Origin: Closterium sp. Naga37s-1
Lineage: Eukaryota; Streptophyta; Zygnematophyceae; Desmidiales; Closteriaceae
Reading direction: 5' to 3'
Length of the DNA stretch: 64,000 nt
Assembly: GCA_947471745.1 (NCBI GenBank)
Contig: CANJKZ010000423.1
Location: forward strand, 744,001-808,000
Shown piece by piece: positions 22,101-32,900 of this stretch (the stretch's first letter is position 1; every line of letters begins with the position of its first letter). The notes beneath the pieces are model-generated. The model was not told the origin of the DNA and searched no databases. It worked only from the letters and a program-made list of their open reading frames with translations. The position numbers and the translations under genes were made by a program.

Positions 22101-23584
22101 CCTGAGGGAGCAGACGCACGAGCACCTAGAGCAGCAGCCTCGCTAGCACCTAGAGCAGCAGCCTCACCAGTACCTAGAGCAGCAGACTCAATGCCCGGGT
22201 CGGGCGGAAAACACCGGTAACAGTCACCCTCATCACTAATAGTCACAGTATACATGGCAGCAAGAATAGCATCAAAGTCAAGGTCAAAGACAGCTACACC
22301 CGCCCTAGACAGCTCACCCCAGCGGGGGATCTCAGTGGCCTCAGGGAACTGGTGACGCCAAGCGTCCGTCAGGCGGCCAAAGCAGCGCTGGGTGGAGTGC
22401 GCACCCCAGCACTGCTCACCCGCGCGGTCTCCGGTGCGTAGGACGTAGGTGCACGGACCAGTACCCCCACCCCGCTGGCGTGCAGCGTACCACTCACGGA
22501 GCTGCTGAGGGGGGGGGATGTCACGAGTGCGCTGCTGCTGCTGCTGCTGCTGGCGCTGACCACCACCGGAGCCGACCCTCTGCGCAGTGCCACCCCGACC
22601 AGCTCCACCTCCTCCGCCGCCGCCTCCTCCACCGCCGCCACCTCCGCTCCCACCGCCACCGCCGCCGCCGCCTCCGCCTCCACTGCCGCCACCGACACCT
22701 CCACCCCCGCCACCACCCCCACCACCACCCCCACCCCCTCCACCGCCTCCACCGCCGCCTCCACCGCCCCCGCTAGCTCCTCCAGTGCCCCTGCCCCCCT
22801 TGCCCTTGCCAGGGCGGCGTCTCCCGCTAGGGGTAGACGCCGCACCGACCGACTCAAGCCCAACGAGGTCGGCCGCAGCAGCAGAGGCAACAGAGGGCAA
22901 AAGGGGGGAGGGGGAACACCCCTCAAAGATGGGGGTGCGAGGGTCACCACGAGAGGCTCCTACAGCTACTATGCTCTTTTCTGCTGCTAGGAGGGCCTTC
23001 TCGAGGAGGTCAACGGTGAGAGTGGTGGGGCAAACTGAGAGGAAGTGGTCCCTGACTACGCGAAGGGAGTCAGGGAGCCGGGTGACTATGTAGTAGAGGG
23101 TGATGTACATGGGGGGGGGGGGGTTCTTGGCGCAGAACTCAGCAGGAAGCGCAGCGCGGTAGCGAGTGTCACTAGTGCGGAGGTGCGTAATGAGGTCAGC
23201 GACTGTGGGAAAGGCAGCAAGGTCAGGGAAGAGGTACGGTAGCATGAGGCGGCTCAGTGCAGCAGTGGCAGGGGAGGAGTAGCGCGCAACTACAGCGTCG
23301 TACAAGGTCTGAGCACTCTTGTACTGGCTAAAGTGCGCACGCTCAGAGGAAGGCAGGTGGCGACGCACAGCAAGACGTGCAGCAGCATCGCGAGTGGCCC
23401 ACTGTGAGCGAACAGTGGCGTCGGCATCAGCAGCAGGGGCAGGAGAGGCACCAGAGGTGAGGTCAAAGAGGGAGAGACCGTCTGCCCTATCGCACTGTAG
23501 GAAAAGCTGCAGGTCATCTACCCAGACGTCAAAGTCAATGGCCCGACCCTCAGCGTCAAAAGCGAGGACACTAGGGGTAGCCAT
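19160..23584 (-). CDS. Copia-2 Gag-protease-integrase polyprotein (1474 codons, ends at TAG)
   Basis: ATG at 23584 starts a Copia Gag (MATPSVLAFDAEGR). A poly-Gly linker lies at about residues 265-330 and a poly-Gln near 340, followed by a Cys/His motif C-x13-C-x3-H-x4-C at about 376-401, in the place of the usual CCHC knuckle. Protease LDSGAS is near 515. The integrase zinc-binding part LLWHHRLGHPS...CVPC is near 670-705, and the core has DVWGPA near 740, HSDRGGEFSS near 805 and QQNGIAERR near 838. Residues about 1015-1100 are GGAEP/GGATT pentapeptide-like repeats. It stops at TAG 19160, where Copia-1 encodes Gln (SSQWQ). This is the only visible defect. Confidence 0.93.
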   Translation of the reverse strand: MATPSVLAFDAEGRAIDFDVWVDDLQLFLQCDRADGLSLFDLTSGASPAPAADADATVRSQWATRDAAARLAVRRHLPSSERAHFSQYKSAQTLYDAVVARYSSPATAALSRLMLPYLFPDLAAFPTVADLITHLRTSDTRYRAALPAEFCAKNPPPPMYITLYYIVTRLPDSLRVVRDHFLSVCPTTLTVDLLEKALLAAEKSIVAVGASRGDPRTPIFEGCSPSPLLPSVASAAAADLVGLESVGAASTPSGRRRPGKGKGGRGTGGASGGGGGGGGGGGGGGGGGGGGGGGGGVGGGSGGGGGGGGGGGSGGGGGGGGGGGGGGAGRGGTAQRVGSGGGQRQQQQQQQRTRDIPPPQQLREWYAARQRGGGTGPCTYVLRTGDRAGEQCWGAHSTQRCFGRLTDAWRHQFPEATEIPRWGELSRAGVAVFDLDFDAILAAMYTVTISDEGDCYRCFPPDPGIESAALGTGEAAALGASEAAALGARASAPSGAGESALSGSASASASHTFTLDSGASRSFFRDRTRLTPLGRPVAVSLADPSGGPVLAHFSTVLPCPAAPSGTLSGLYLPSFSTNLVSGADLQDAGVHQFTPASQRVTHCTDARTGRHLATFTRRPGSSLYTLTTASPPVTASGQVAASGQVFAAASRSGPESAPCSCRLLSHETLLWHHRLGHPSLLRLRGMASRVLVSGLPRSLPPLPPGPGPTCVPCVEGRQRAAPHSSQFPPTEAPLQTLHMDVWGPARVRGQGHERYFLLVVDDYSRYTTVFPLRSKGDVTEVLIDWIRAARLQLRQSFGSDFPVLRLHSDRGGEFSSGLLRAYCRARGIRQTFTLPDSPQQNGIAERRIGMVMDVARTSMMHAAAPHFLWPFAVRYAAHQINLHPRVSMPETSPALLWTGKVGDASAFRVWGSRAFVRDLSADKLSPRAAPCVFLGFPPDAPGWQFYHPTSRRVLSSQDVTFDESVPYYRLFPYRTPSLPPPPLFLVPGPPPVDPLPPQGPAPSGVSQVDAVEPVEVTGDSGAAEGAEPGGADSGGAERVGATPGGAEPEGATTGGPEPGGAEPGGATTGGAEPGGAEPGGATPGGAEPGGAEPEGAGPARVASGGAEPGGSPGASSRQEPLSPQELREWFARRWRHAAGAGGSSAAEGAGAAGPGGARTGSTGAAGPAGTTGAGAAEGVGAETTAVGPGGGPTGGATGAAGGTGAGGAAGAGAAAGGTGAVPAVSGVASRPRPYFVPLLQQVLGLPPSTGPPPPLECPQPVPSQLQLQPASPLPAPSPYTGPTGGLTERREPASRTASPVRAARTSGRGSRQRPPPVPGTHRMSLRPSTAPLRAPLPSPPEFSLPALPDPESDSLRAASPTVTRLLATVVTDPSFESTAASALVAELVDFAARCRLDYAASLVAESESVCPPSVGGECALGTDVLEDRQEEFQCLAAASPHLVSVLLTPEGDPDALDIPTPRSYAEAIEGPYSS
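22375..22460 (-). other. Gag Cys/His motif C-x13-C-x3-H-x4-C of Copia-2
   Basis: The segment reads GPCTYVLRTGDRAGEQC followed by WGAHSTQRCF. Copia-1 has the same spacing (CPYIIRAGPRAGRQC, TGFHTEYRC). Four potential zinc ligands are conserved while most other residues vary. The canonical Copia zinc knuckle spacing (C-x2-C-x4-H-x4-C) is absent from both elements. Confidence 0.75.
22590..22790 (-). repeat. GGN repeat coding a poly-Gly linker in Copia-2 Gag
   Basis: Near-continuous Gly codons with rare Ser and Val, in frame with the polyprotein. Confidence 0.85.
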
Positions 23585-24616
23585 GACAGCAGTAGACTAG
23601 CAGCGCGAACAGTAGGGTAAGGGCAGTGCAATGACAGAGGCGCTGCTCTTACCAGACAGGGCGGCTCGGGTGGCTCGGCGGCTCAGCGGCTCGGCAACTC
23701 GGCGGCTCGGGCGGCTCGGGCGGCTCGGCGGTACGGCGGCTCGGCAGCAACAGCGGCTCGGCGACTCGGCGGTACGGCGGCTCGGCAGCACGGGCGGCTC
23801 AGGTGGCGCGGCGGCTCGGGCGGCTCGGGTGGATCGGGCAGCTCGGCAGCAGCTCGGCGGCGCCGGCGGCTCGGTGGTGACGGCGGGGCCGCGCGGGGAG
23901 CGGCGGCGGGGCCGGGTGGATCGGCGCCGGTAGGGCCGAGGCGCACTGTCGGGTGCAGTCAGCGGCGGCAGCAGCTGCGGCCCCGAGGGAGGTGGTGGCG
24001 GCTGCTGCTGGCGACGGCTGCGGCTGCTGCTGCAGGGACGGCGGCGGCCGCTGCTGTAGGGACTGCAGCGGCTACTGCGGCAGGGGCGGCGACGGCGGGC
24101 CGGAGGGGGGGGGGCGGCGAAAGGGCCGCGAGAGGCCGCGAAGGGCGGCGAAAGGGGCCGTGAAGGGCGGCGCGAGGGGCCGCGGAGGGCGGCGACGGGC
24201 CGTGATAGGGCGGCGCGAGGGGCCGCGGAGGGCGGCGACGGGCCGTAGGGGGCCGTGAGGGGCCGCGGGAGGGGCCGTAAGGGGCGTAAGGGGCCGCGCG
24301 AGGGGCCGTAAGGGACGGCGCGAGGGGCCGTAAGGGGCCGCTAGGGGCGACGCGAGGGGCCGACGGGCTGCGCGAGGGGCCGTAAGGGGCCGTAAGGGTG
24401 GCGCGAGGGGCCGTAAGGGTGGCACGAGGGGCCGTAAGGGCGGCGCAAGGGGCCGTGAGAGGGGCCGCTAAGGGCGACGCGAAGGGGCCGTGAGGGGCCG
24501 TGAGAGGGCGCGACGGTAGGGAGGGCACACAGAGCCCGACTCGGGCAGGAGCGAAGCGCGCTCCGGGCAGGAAAAAAAAAATCGTGGTGGGCCCTAGGAA
24601 GTGTTCCCACTAGGGA
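23585..24616 (-). other. Copia-2 5' leader with two GC-rich tandem-repeat blocks
   Basis: About 1 kb between the PBS and the Gag ATG. Block one (23660-23870) is built on GGCTCGGC-type octamers. Block two (24110-24520) is built on GCGAGGGGCCGTAAGGG-type units of about 18-26 bp. No conserved ORF is present. Confidence 0.75.
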
Positions 24617-24631
24617 ACCTGCTCGATACCA
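24617..24631 (-). promoter_or_regulatory. Primer-binding site of Copia-2
   Basis: On the minus strand TGGTATCGAGCAGG abuts the 5' LTR and resembles the plant iMet-tRNA site. Confidence 0.8.
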
Positions 24632-24755
24632 TGAGAAGAAACAAGGAATGAAATGACTAAAGGAAAGTTGGGTACAAAAGCAAACCGTAGAAAACTGTAC
24701 CCCATATGTGCTACCCCACTATAGCCTACAGTAGCTATGTCATATAAATCTGACA
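24632..24755 (-). repeat. 5' LTR of Copia-2 (124 bp)
   Basis: One base different from the copy at 17302-17425; flanked by TACAA. Confidence 0.95.
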
Positions 24756-24760
24756 TACAA

Positions 24761-26819
24761 GCCCCTCGAGCAAGTTGCAGTGGTTATGAACCAATACGAA
24801 CCACAGAAACCGAAGTCAAACAGAAGAGACTGAAGTCAAACTGTCAACGGGGAGTTACAAACGTTTTATAAGCCCTTTTTTGTTATGTGCGACGTTGACG
24901 AAATTTGCGAAATTCCCAGAACCACTTAAAAACCCACTTCACAAGGCGACCTTGGGTTAGTCAAACGAGCATCGTGTGTAAATTATGGGTACAGTACCAG
25001 AAAGACCAGAATTGGATTGGCTTGGAATTGGCGGATCCCAAGGACAGAAAAAACCATAGGTAGTGTCTGGCTGCCATTATCACGAGTCACACGTCGTTGT
25101 CATGCCTCGCCTCTCCACTTGCCTGAGTACACCCTGTTTCTCAACGTTCGGACAATCGGGAGCCCCGGCTACAGTGCGAACGTGTGCTTGGATTTTGCGG
25201 GCTGTTGCTTACAACCGAACCCCAGGTAGGTGGCGGGCAAATGCAGTCCAGGAGAACGATACACAACGGTTTATGAAAGAAACAATGCTATCGCGTACGG
25301 TTAATTGCGGCGAATTGTGCTTATATGCTATGTTCTGGGACCGTTTTGGACGCGTTGATGTCAGAATAAGCGGCATGTCAATACAGCGAATGTCAGTGTG
25401 GCGCGAAACAGGGTGTACCAACCTTTGGAAACATCAGATTCTATTTTTTACCTCTGTATACCAATACACTGATAGTTCAAAAACATAACAGGAGGATAAC
25501 AAGGGTGCCTCGTTTTCAATTAAAGTGGGTTCCACTTCCAAGCAAGGTTCTCACAATCAAACCATTTAACAGATACCGTCAAGCTCTCCCCACAAGCACG
25601 GGGAAACGGGGAAAGAGAGACAGAAATGAAGAAGGGAAGTGGAGAAGGAAAGGAAGAAGGAAAGTAAGATTGCCAAAAAAAACCCAAACGCAACACCCAT
25701 AAAAAGCCCCATCAGATTCTTTTGCTATTTCACAGCGGGAGCAATTTATACCCGATGGCAAATGTTCTTCGTTGAACGAAAACAGTTGTACATCCGTATA
25801 CGTTAAAGCCCGCAGCTAAAATAATGACCCCCCCCTTCTAGTTGGGTCCACTTGAAGTCTTAACGTTTTGGAAAGTTGGAAGTGTTCTGTTTTTTTCTTT
25901 TTCAAACGCGTTTGATACTGATCGGGTCTTCACAGATTTCGTCAAACAAAAATCGTCGCAAGAATGAGCAATTCACGCACATGTGCAATGTGTCGCAAGT
26001 TTGCGACGTGCAAGTCCCATTCACATTCGAGTGCCAATTTCACAGATTGTGGCATGTGCAATTCACGCACAGCATAGGAAAAACAAAAGGAGGGGAAAAA
26101 CAGAGATTTCTGGGTTACGAGAGAAGAAAGAGATAGGGCGACTGGAGGGAGTTTCAGAGATGGGTGATGGGGGGGAGAAACGAAAGGCGACGGGCGGGCA
26201 TTTCGCGGCGAGCACGAGGGAAGGGAGAGAGGAAGGGCGAGAGGAAGGGCGCGGGGAGGGCATTTGAGAGCGAGCGCGAAGGCGACGAGGTGGGTGATGG
26301 GAGGAGAAATTGGGTGGGGGACGAGAGGGCGTTTCGGTAAGGGAGGGACAAAAATCACGCACAAAAAAACAACATCAGACTACGAAATGGGAGGGGAGAA
26401 CGAGAGGGAGACGGGACGATTAGGGGGGCAACAGGGCTACGACGTGGGTGATGCGAAGGGAGAGAGGAAGGGAGATTTGAGGCGAGGGCGACGGCGACGA
26501 GGAGGGTGATGTGAGGGGAGAGAGAAAGGGTGACGCGATGGTGACGGACGATGTGAGGGAAGAGTGTGAGGGTGATAAGAGGGGTGATACGAACGGAGGC
26601 AAAAAGGGTGATGGGGAGAGAGAGGGCAACGAGGTAGGTAATGGGAAGGCTGCGATGAGGGTGCCGCGAGGAGCGACGAAAAAAGCGAGGGCATATGTGA
26701 CGGGGACAGTGACGCTGCGAGGGAAAAGCGAGAGGGGCCGACGATCACGGGGCGACGAGGCGACGGGCAGGCATTTCGGGGCGAGCGCGAAGGCGCCGAG
26801 GTGGGTGATGGGGCGGGAG
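24761..26819. other. Intergenic region, no gene recognised
   Basis: Only short frames. 25970-26080 has a direct repeat of CAATTCACGCACA. From about 26090 the plus strand is purine-rich with GGGAGAG-type words leading into the minisatellite. Long minus-strand Ser/Pro frames here are compositional. Confidence 0.5.
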
Positions 26820-27245
26820 AGATGAAGGGCGACGGAAGAGAGGAAGAGCGACGGGAGGGGAGGGGCGACGGGAGAGTAGGCGGGTGACGGGAGAGAGGAT
26901 AGGAGACGGGAGAAAGAAAGGGCGACGGGAGAGAGGAAGGGCGACGGGATGGAGGAAGGGCGACGGGAGAGAGAATAGGCGACGGGAGAGAGGAAGGGCG
27001 ACGGGAGATATGAAGGGAGACGGGAGAGTAGGAAGGGCGACGGGAGAGAAATGCGACAGGAGAGTAGGAAGGGCGACGGGAGAGTAGGAAGGGCGACGGG
27101 AGAGGAAAGCGATGGGAGAGAAGGAAGGGCGACGGGAGAGTAGGAAGGGCGACGGGAGAGAAAGGCGACGGGAGAGAAGGGCGACGGGAGAGAAGGAAGG
27201 GCGGCGGGAGAGGAAAGCGACGGGAGAGGAAGGCGGCGAGAGGGC
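26820..27245. repeat. Minisatellite with GGGCGACGGGAGAGAGGAA-type units (about 19-20 bp)
   Basis: More than fifteen degenerate copies run head to tail. The 297- and 274-aa minus frames across it are repeat artefacts. Confidence 0.85.
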
Positions 27246-28289
27246 GATCTAAACGGCACAATTACTGCGCAATCATGCCATATAATCACTACGCGTCTAA
27301 GTTGCGGTAACAACAGCCTAAGTTGAGGGCTATATGGCTAGACAAGCAACTTATAACTAAGAAGCACGAAAAAATGAACATCTGAATCAGTAGTACTTCA
27401 CCCATGCCCAGCTTGAACCGCAAGCTGGGCAAAAAATCGCAGGGACGTGACAAAACGATCGCAGTGCTTCTGCTCTGCGGCTCCCCAAACAGAGATGCGA
27501 CGCCTGAGGACGCGGTGAAAGTAGACGATCGATCGTCTGTCGCGATCGATGTGCGGATTAGTTACCCTGTTTACATACAAGTAACCCAGCTACAGTAACC
27601 CAGCCACATACATTCAGACAGGACGACTGATCGTCTATCAATCGCGGCATCGCTGGGAAGCAAATGCCGACGAACCGAGCTTACAGTGATGACTGATCCA
27701 AATGTTTGCGACGTGACAGTGTTTCGCTAAGCGGGTGAAATGAGTCGCAAATTTTTCACATTTCAGAGAGCCATCGATTCGCCGACCAGGTTGCCCTGTG
27801 AAGTGCGAATTTCGCACTCGTGCTTGTACGAAATTGTATAAAGCGTGTGACCTCTGCGCGCCAAAGTGATCCCAGCGAATGGAACATAGCGCTCAACATT
27901 TTTTTCCGATCGTTACAACGCCGGGTGTGCATCGTTTCACCGATCAATTCCCCAAAGCGATCGCGAGAATCGATATTCTCTCACGATCCTCCAATTTTGT
28001 CACTTTCACCGCGTCCTGACGCGCTGTGTTCCTTTTTTCGGTTTTGGCGGGAACCAATCAGATTTGTTCGATCTGTTCAAACGCTCTCAATGAAACAGTG
28101 CAAACTTGTCGGTTTGGTTTTGAAAATTGTTTCGCTCGACAAGCTCTCTTTCAAGCTGGAGAGGGGTTCACTATTTTGCATATCGGTTTTAAGTTTGTTT
28201 TGCAAAAGCCCTAGAGCCACTCAAAATACTTCTGCTATGCTAAATCTTCACAAAAACTGGTTGGGAGTTGGAGACTTGTGAAGAATTGT
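27246..28289. other. Intergenic sequence, nothing recognised
   Basis: AT-richer sequence without ORFs, terminal repeats or RNA genes that I can support. Confidence 0.5.
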
Positions 28290-29893
28290 TCAACAAGCAG
28301 CACATTTAGTAGTTGGTATGGCCATAGCACCCACGGCAATAGCTTGGCATAAATAGGCCCCTAGAGCCACGTAGAAGCAAAAACAGGACATACTTAGCTG
28401 AGAAAGCCAGGCTGCCAACCAACAGATCCCCTATGCCTAGAGCTAAGGCAGACACGATGAGCGCACCATGAAGCATTAAGCTACTAAAATCAGCACCAGT
28501 CCCTCGATGCCCACATGCAGTAACAACTATGCACAATATTAGACATCACTAGCCTTATACCTCCACCCTCCCTCCCTCAGACCCTCCACCCCCCCACCCT
28601 CTCACCCTCCACCCTCCCCTCCCTCTTCCCCTTCCCCTCCCTCCCCACCCCCCTCCCCTCCAACCCCCCCACAACCCCCTTCCTATGCGCAACCCTAATA
28701 ATCGCAGCTATTAGTCAGAACTCCCCAAGCTAATCTGATTATTAGGGGTACGGTAATAAAAAACATGCTCCGGCCCACTCAGACAGTCTCATTCCTGTGC
28801 CAATTGCATGGCCTGACTGATTTTTATGTGAAGCGCCTCAAAAGCAGGCCCTAAGCTGACTGCTGCATCGGCCCATCACGGAACCATACCCCTGCGGTCT
28901 GCTAACCAGTGCCTTCCCCTAACCAGTCCTTGGCCCTTCTCTCGAAGCTTCCTCTCACCCTTCCATTCACCCTTCCATTCACCCTTCCATGCACCCCTCC
29001 TGTGAACAGCTTGCAAACCACTCCCTATCCTTTGCCCATCATCAAAGGAGAGAGAGCGTGCCCTACTGACTCCTTCCGGCTCTTGAGGCGCCTCAAAACT
29101 TTTGAGCCGCCTCAAACATTTCTAGCCCATCAATAAAGGAGAGAGCGTGCCATATTGACTCCTCCTGGCTCCCAAGACTGCCCCACGGGCGCCAGTCAGC
29201 TCGCACGAATGCTAATCCCCATGCAAGTCCGAGCATCCCATTTCAACCTTCCTAAGGGCAAGCCCCAGACGTCCTGGCTTGAAACTCCCCCGCGCAGCTT
29301 GGCAGGCCGCACAGAATGCTAGACAGCGTCGGCTACCCGCCGGCCTTGAGCCTGGCCCTTAGCCTGACCGGCTTTGACTTGAGCCTCGAACCCCTCCTCC
29401 CCCTCTCGCGGCCTTCCGCCTTCCACTGACTGCCAGCACAAAGGGCAGCTTTGTTAAACGCGAAATCCCCCCCGCTCAGCTCGCGTGCTGATCGCCGTGA
29501 GTGTTAAATGTCTTCTTTAGCCCCCTCGCAAGCCTCCCCAGCCCGGCCAGTCGAGATGCCCTACCCACACTTCCACCGCCGCCCGCCCTCCCATGATCAC
29601 TGAGCAGGTCGGACAGCGAACGTGTATACTCCGGCCGTTTCCGCTCAAACATTGACGCCATCCCCATGCTGCCCGCCTGTGACCCGTACACTGCTGACGC
29701 GGCGCGCGGCGATTGGTCGATCCCGGATTTCCGCCCGACCTTGCTCTTGTGTCGTCATCGTCGCTGCTGCTGCTGCTGTCTTCGCCAGTCTTGCTGGGGG
29801 CTATCTGCCGCTAGCTGGGACGCAATCTCGTCAGTCTTCGCCAGTCTAACGCCCACTGCCGCTAGCTGAGACGCAATCTCGTCCTCCCAGGAT
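28290..29893. repeat. Diverged segmental duplicate of 37090-38683 (3' end and downstream flank of gene D)
   Basis: Many blocks match in order: the GGTATGGCCATAGC / CGTAGGCCATAGC start, ATTAGACATCACTAGCCTT, the pyrimidine-rich block, CACCCTTCCATTCACCC and the C-terminal coding part of gene D. The match ends at TCGTCCTCCCAGGAT (about 29893 / 38683), only 9 bp from the stop codon of kinase C. Confidence 0.75.
29476..29893 (-). pseudogene. Truncated copy of the C-terminus of gene D
   Basis: The minus strand encodes VFERKRPEYTRS-like, GSVGRAS and LARGLKKTFN segments matching the last ~70 residues of gene D and ending HGDQHAS at the same stop. Upstream it still matches (DEIAS-QLAA region) but is interrupted by small indels and an internal duplication of the ACGCAATCTCGTC segment. 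No upstream exon is present; the copy abuts the 3' end of kinase C. Non-functional remnant. Confidence 0.8.
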
Positions 29894-29901
29894 CATGGAC
29901 T

Positions 29902-32900
29902 TCAGTTAACTGCTTCATTACTTTCCAACTTTTGGCACCATGTCGTGCTGTTTAACCATGGATGACCTGCGTTGAAGCGAAAATAGAGGGAGGTTCTCGG
30001 GGTTGTCATTTATGTAGGAGCATTACCATCATAAAACCGGTAACCATTGCACCCCAGATATTCCACGACAAAAAGAAAAGAAAATAAAAAAACAAAAGCC
30101 CGAAAAAAGAAAAAAACAAACAAACAAACGGTTGCACTGAAGCACAGCATCGTCATCAAGCATCCAAAGACTGGCAAAGGAGAAAGTTCAGATATGCGGA
30201 AGCATAAGCAAACAATGGTGAGCGCAAGCAGCAAGACAGAATCATTATCCAGAATAGCAGGCAAAACAGCACGCTACATATACACCTACCATTCCGAAAG
30301 CACCCCCACCCGCTTTAGCACCGCACCCACCCAACACCTTTTCGCAGCACAGCACTCACCCAGTGCCTCCAAAGCCGAGGGCCTTTCCTCCGGGTTCTTC
30401 CTCAGCAGGGCTCTCAGCAGATTCTTAGCCTCCTCAGACACACCCCTCCACACCCGGCTCTTCAGGGTAAGCTCATCCGTTGCAATACCCTCTTGCATCG
30501 TCTTCCCCTCCTGCTGCCTCCCCTTCCCCCTCCTGCTACTGCCACCCGTGCTTCCAGCTTGCTCGTTGAACACATCTGGTAGTGCCGCCCAGGAGGGGAG
30601 GGCGCCTGCCAGCATGGCGTGCAGCACGACTCCCGCGCTCCAGACGTCCGCCTTGGCGTTGTAGGGTGTTTTCATGGCCACCTCTGGCGCCATGTACTCT
30701 GATGTGCCTGTGGTGTCCGTGCATACACCATCTGAAACCGAGAATTTGGTGGTTTGGGGAAAAAAAGTCCGAATGAGTACACACAAATGCTGGATCCGAG
30801 GAGAACAGTAAATATATGACCGTTTTTGTCCTTACCGTCATCGAGAAAACCAGCCACTCCAAAGTCACTGAGCTTGATTTCCACCTCCCCATTGCCTGAT
30901 TGTCGAGAAATCCGGTCGCACAGGAGGATGTTTTCGGGCTTCACATCGCGGTGAAGCACACCGAGGGAGTGGCAGTGGTGGAGAGCTCCCAGCAGCTGTC
31001 TCATCACGGATGCCGCGTGTCGCTCATTGAGACGGCCATTGGGGGCGTTTTGTATGAAGTCGAAAAGATCGCCGCCGTTGCAGAGTTCCATGACAAGATG
31101 AACGGCCTGGATGAGAGGGAGTTGAAGGGTGGAGAAGAAGGGTCAGGGAAGAAGCGACCGACACTACATTTGGGTGCAAACGGGGGAAGTTGTGACACAT
31201 GGTGCTTGTACATAGGATGTGGAAGTGAAGGACGTGTAACAAGAAAAAACATTGGGAACAAAGAAATATCATGTACCTTCTCGTCCTCAAATACTTCATG
31301 CACTTGCACGACTCCGCGGTGCGATTTTAGAAGGTCCATGAGGAGAACCTCTGTGCGCAAATCAGATACCTCACTTCTTGTCTGCATGAAAAATGACACA
31401 GATGATAAGATCGAAGGGAAGTACAATCTGTCAAAATGGAACCGTGAGGAAGTAAACGGTTGATTTTACAAGCAGCAGCGTGCATTGCAAATCAGTGTAT
31501 CGTTTGTTACCTTAATATTGGATTTGGAAATCGTCTTGCAAGCGAACACTGCTCCAGAACTCCATTCGAGGCATTTCCTGATTTCGCCACTACCTCCCTC
31601 GCCGATCTTCTCCTTGCTGATGTGGAACTTATCCCTCACGCAGCTGTATCGGATGCCCAAAATGCGCTCTCGCAGCTGCAGCTGACGTGGCGAGCATGAC
31701 ACAGAATCCACTTTCTGGCCGAAGCTGCATCCAGATGTGCTGTGGTTGATGGGCTGACGTGGGGAGGGAGCTGGAACTGTGGGGCCATCATTGGTGGCTG
31801 GTGATATGGTCCCTTCTCCCCAGGTTTCGCCGCTGGAGTTCGCATGCACGAGGAGCTTCATGTTTCGCATGGAAGAGGGTGAGGGAGCTCCTCTGCTGCG
31901 AAAGCCTTCGCGACAGTCCGTTGAGCTTGTGTCGCCAGCAACTGACGCGCTTCGCCATTGCACAGCACCCGCGAGTTTCTTATTTTCTGGGGTTCCCAGG
32001 AAACCGTTAGTAGTCGAGGTTAGGTCACACACTCCGTAGTCCCCACCATGGGACTTAGCGCTCCTGTGTGAGACACGCACCGCTCCTCTCGCTGCTTCAC
32101 CGTGCATCACGGAAGGATATGGAAAACCCTGTTTCGATTGGCTCCTGCATTGATTCTTGAAACTATGCGAGGTGTTGTTGCTGCTGGGACTCCGTTTATC
32201 GTGATGCTCTCCGCGAGGCGAAGCGACTCCACCTGGCGGCGGCTGCGAAGTTCGCGGACATCGCACACTTTCGTAATCCCGAGTCTGAACGAGCACGCGC
32301 TGAGAATATCTCCGAGGCATCGCTGGCGACGCGGGCAGTGGAGCAGGAGGACTGGAAGCAGCAGCAGCGCCGCTAGCGCCACTAGCAGTAGCCGTTGACC
32401 CCAATACGGTATTGGTGCTCCGAGTACTTCTCGCAGTAGTAGTATCATCTGTGCTGGCGAAATCAATCTCGGGCAGATCGATGTTTGACGACGAGCGGAA
32501 AGGTCGTCCATTAAGACGCCATCGCGCCGAAATGGCGGCGTGGGAGTGATTCGCAACGCCGCGCGACGGCCGGCTCGGAGGACTGACTGCGCCGCCGCGT
32601 GCGGTGCCGGTTTTCTCGGCGTTTAGGGCGTTATTATCCATTTCTGGTACTGATTCGCTGCGACTGATCATCATGACTTGCGGGCTGCTTCGGGGCGACT
32701 CGAGGCGCATCCGCGGCGCGGCGGAGGTACTTTGAGAAGCAGGATAAATATTGCTACGAAACTGACGGCAACCGTCGCCGCGGCCCACGGTGTAATGAGC
32801 CGTCGTCATCATGCTGTCAAGCCGCGCAGGAACGGACGGCGGTCTGACGAGCTGACGCGGTCGTTGCGACTGCCATTGCCCTTTCCAAAGCCCCGCCGGC

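Larger units (their letters stand above)
17302..24755 (-). mobile_element. Copia-2: Ty1/copia LTR retrotransposon, 7454 bp, nearly intact
   Basis: LTRs of 124 bp lie at 24632-24755 (5') and 17302-17425 (3') and differ at one base (CCCTAG/CCGTAG), so the insertion is recent. The target duplication is TACAA (17297-17301 and 24756-24760). The PBS abuts the 5' LTR, and a CTATGGGGGTG polypurine tract lies just before the 3' LTR. The polyprotein is open over almost 6 kb except for one TAG. It shares its whole domain order, the noncanonical Gag Cys/His motif and the 3' UTR design with Copia-1, so the two are members of one lineage with different LTR sequences. Confidence 0.95.

Noticed and set aside
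26420-27313. Ser/Pro-rich minus-strand frames of 274-297 aa
   Set aside because: They arise from the GGGCGACGGGAGAG minisatellite and have no start context, splice sites or non-repeat domain.
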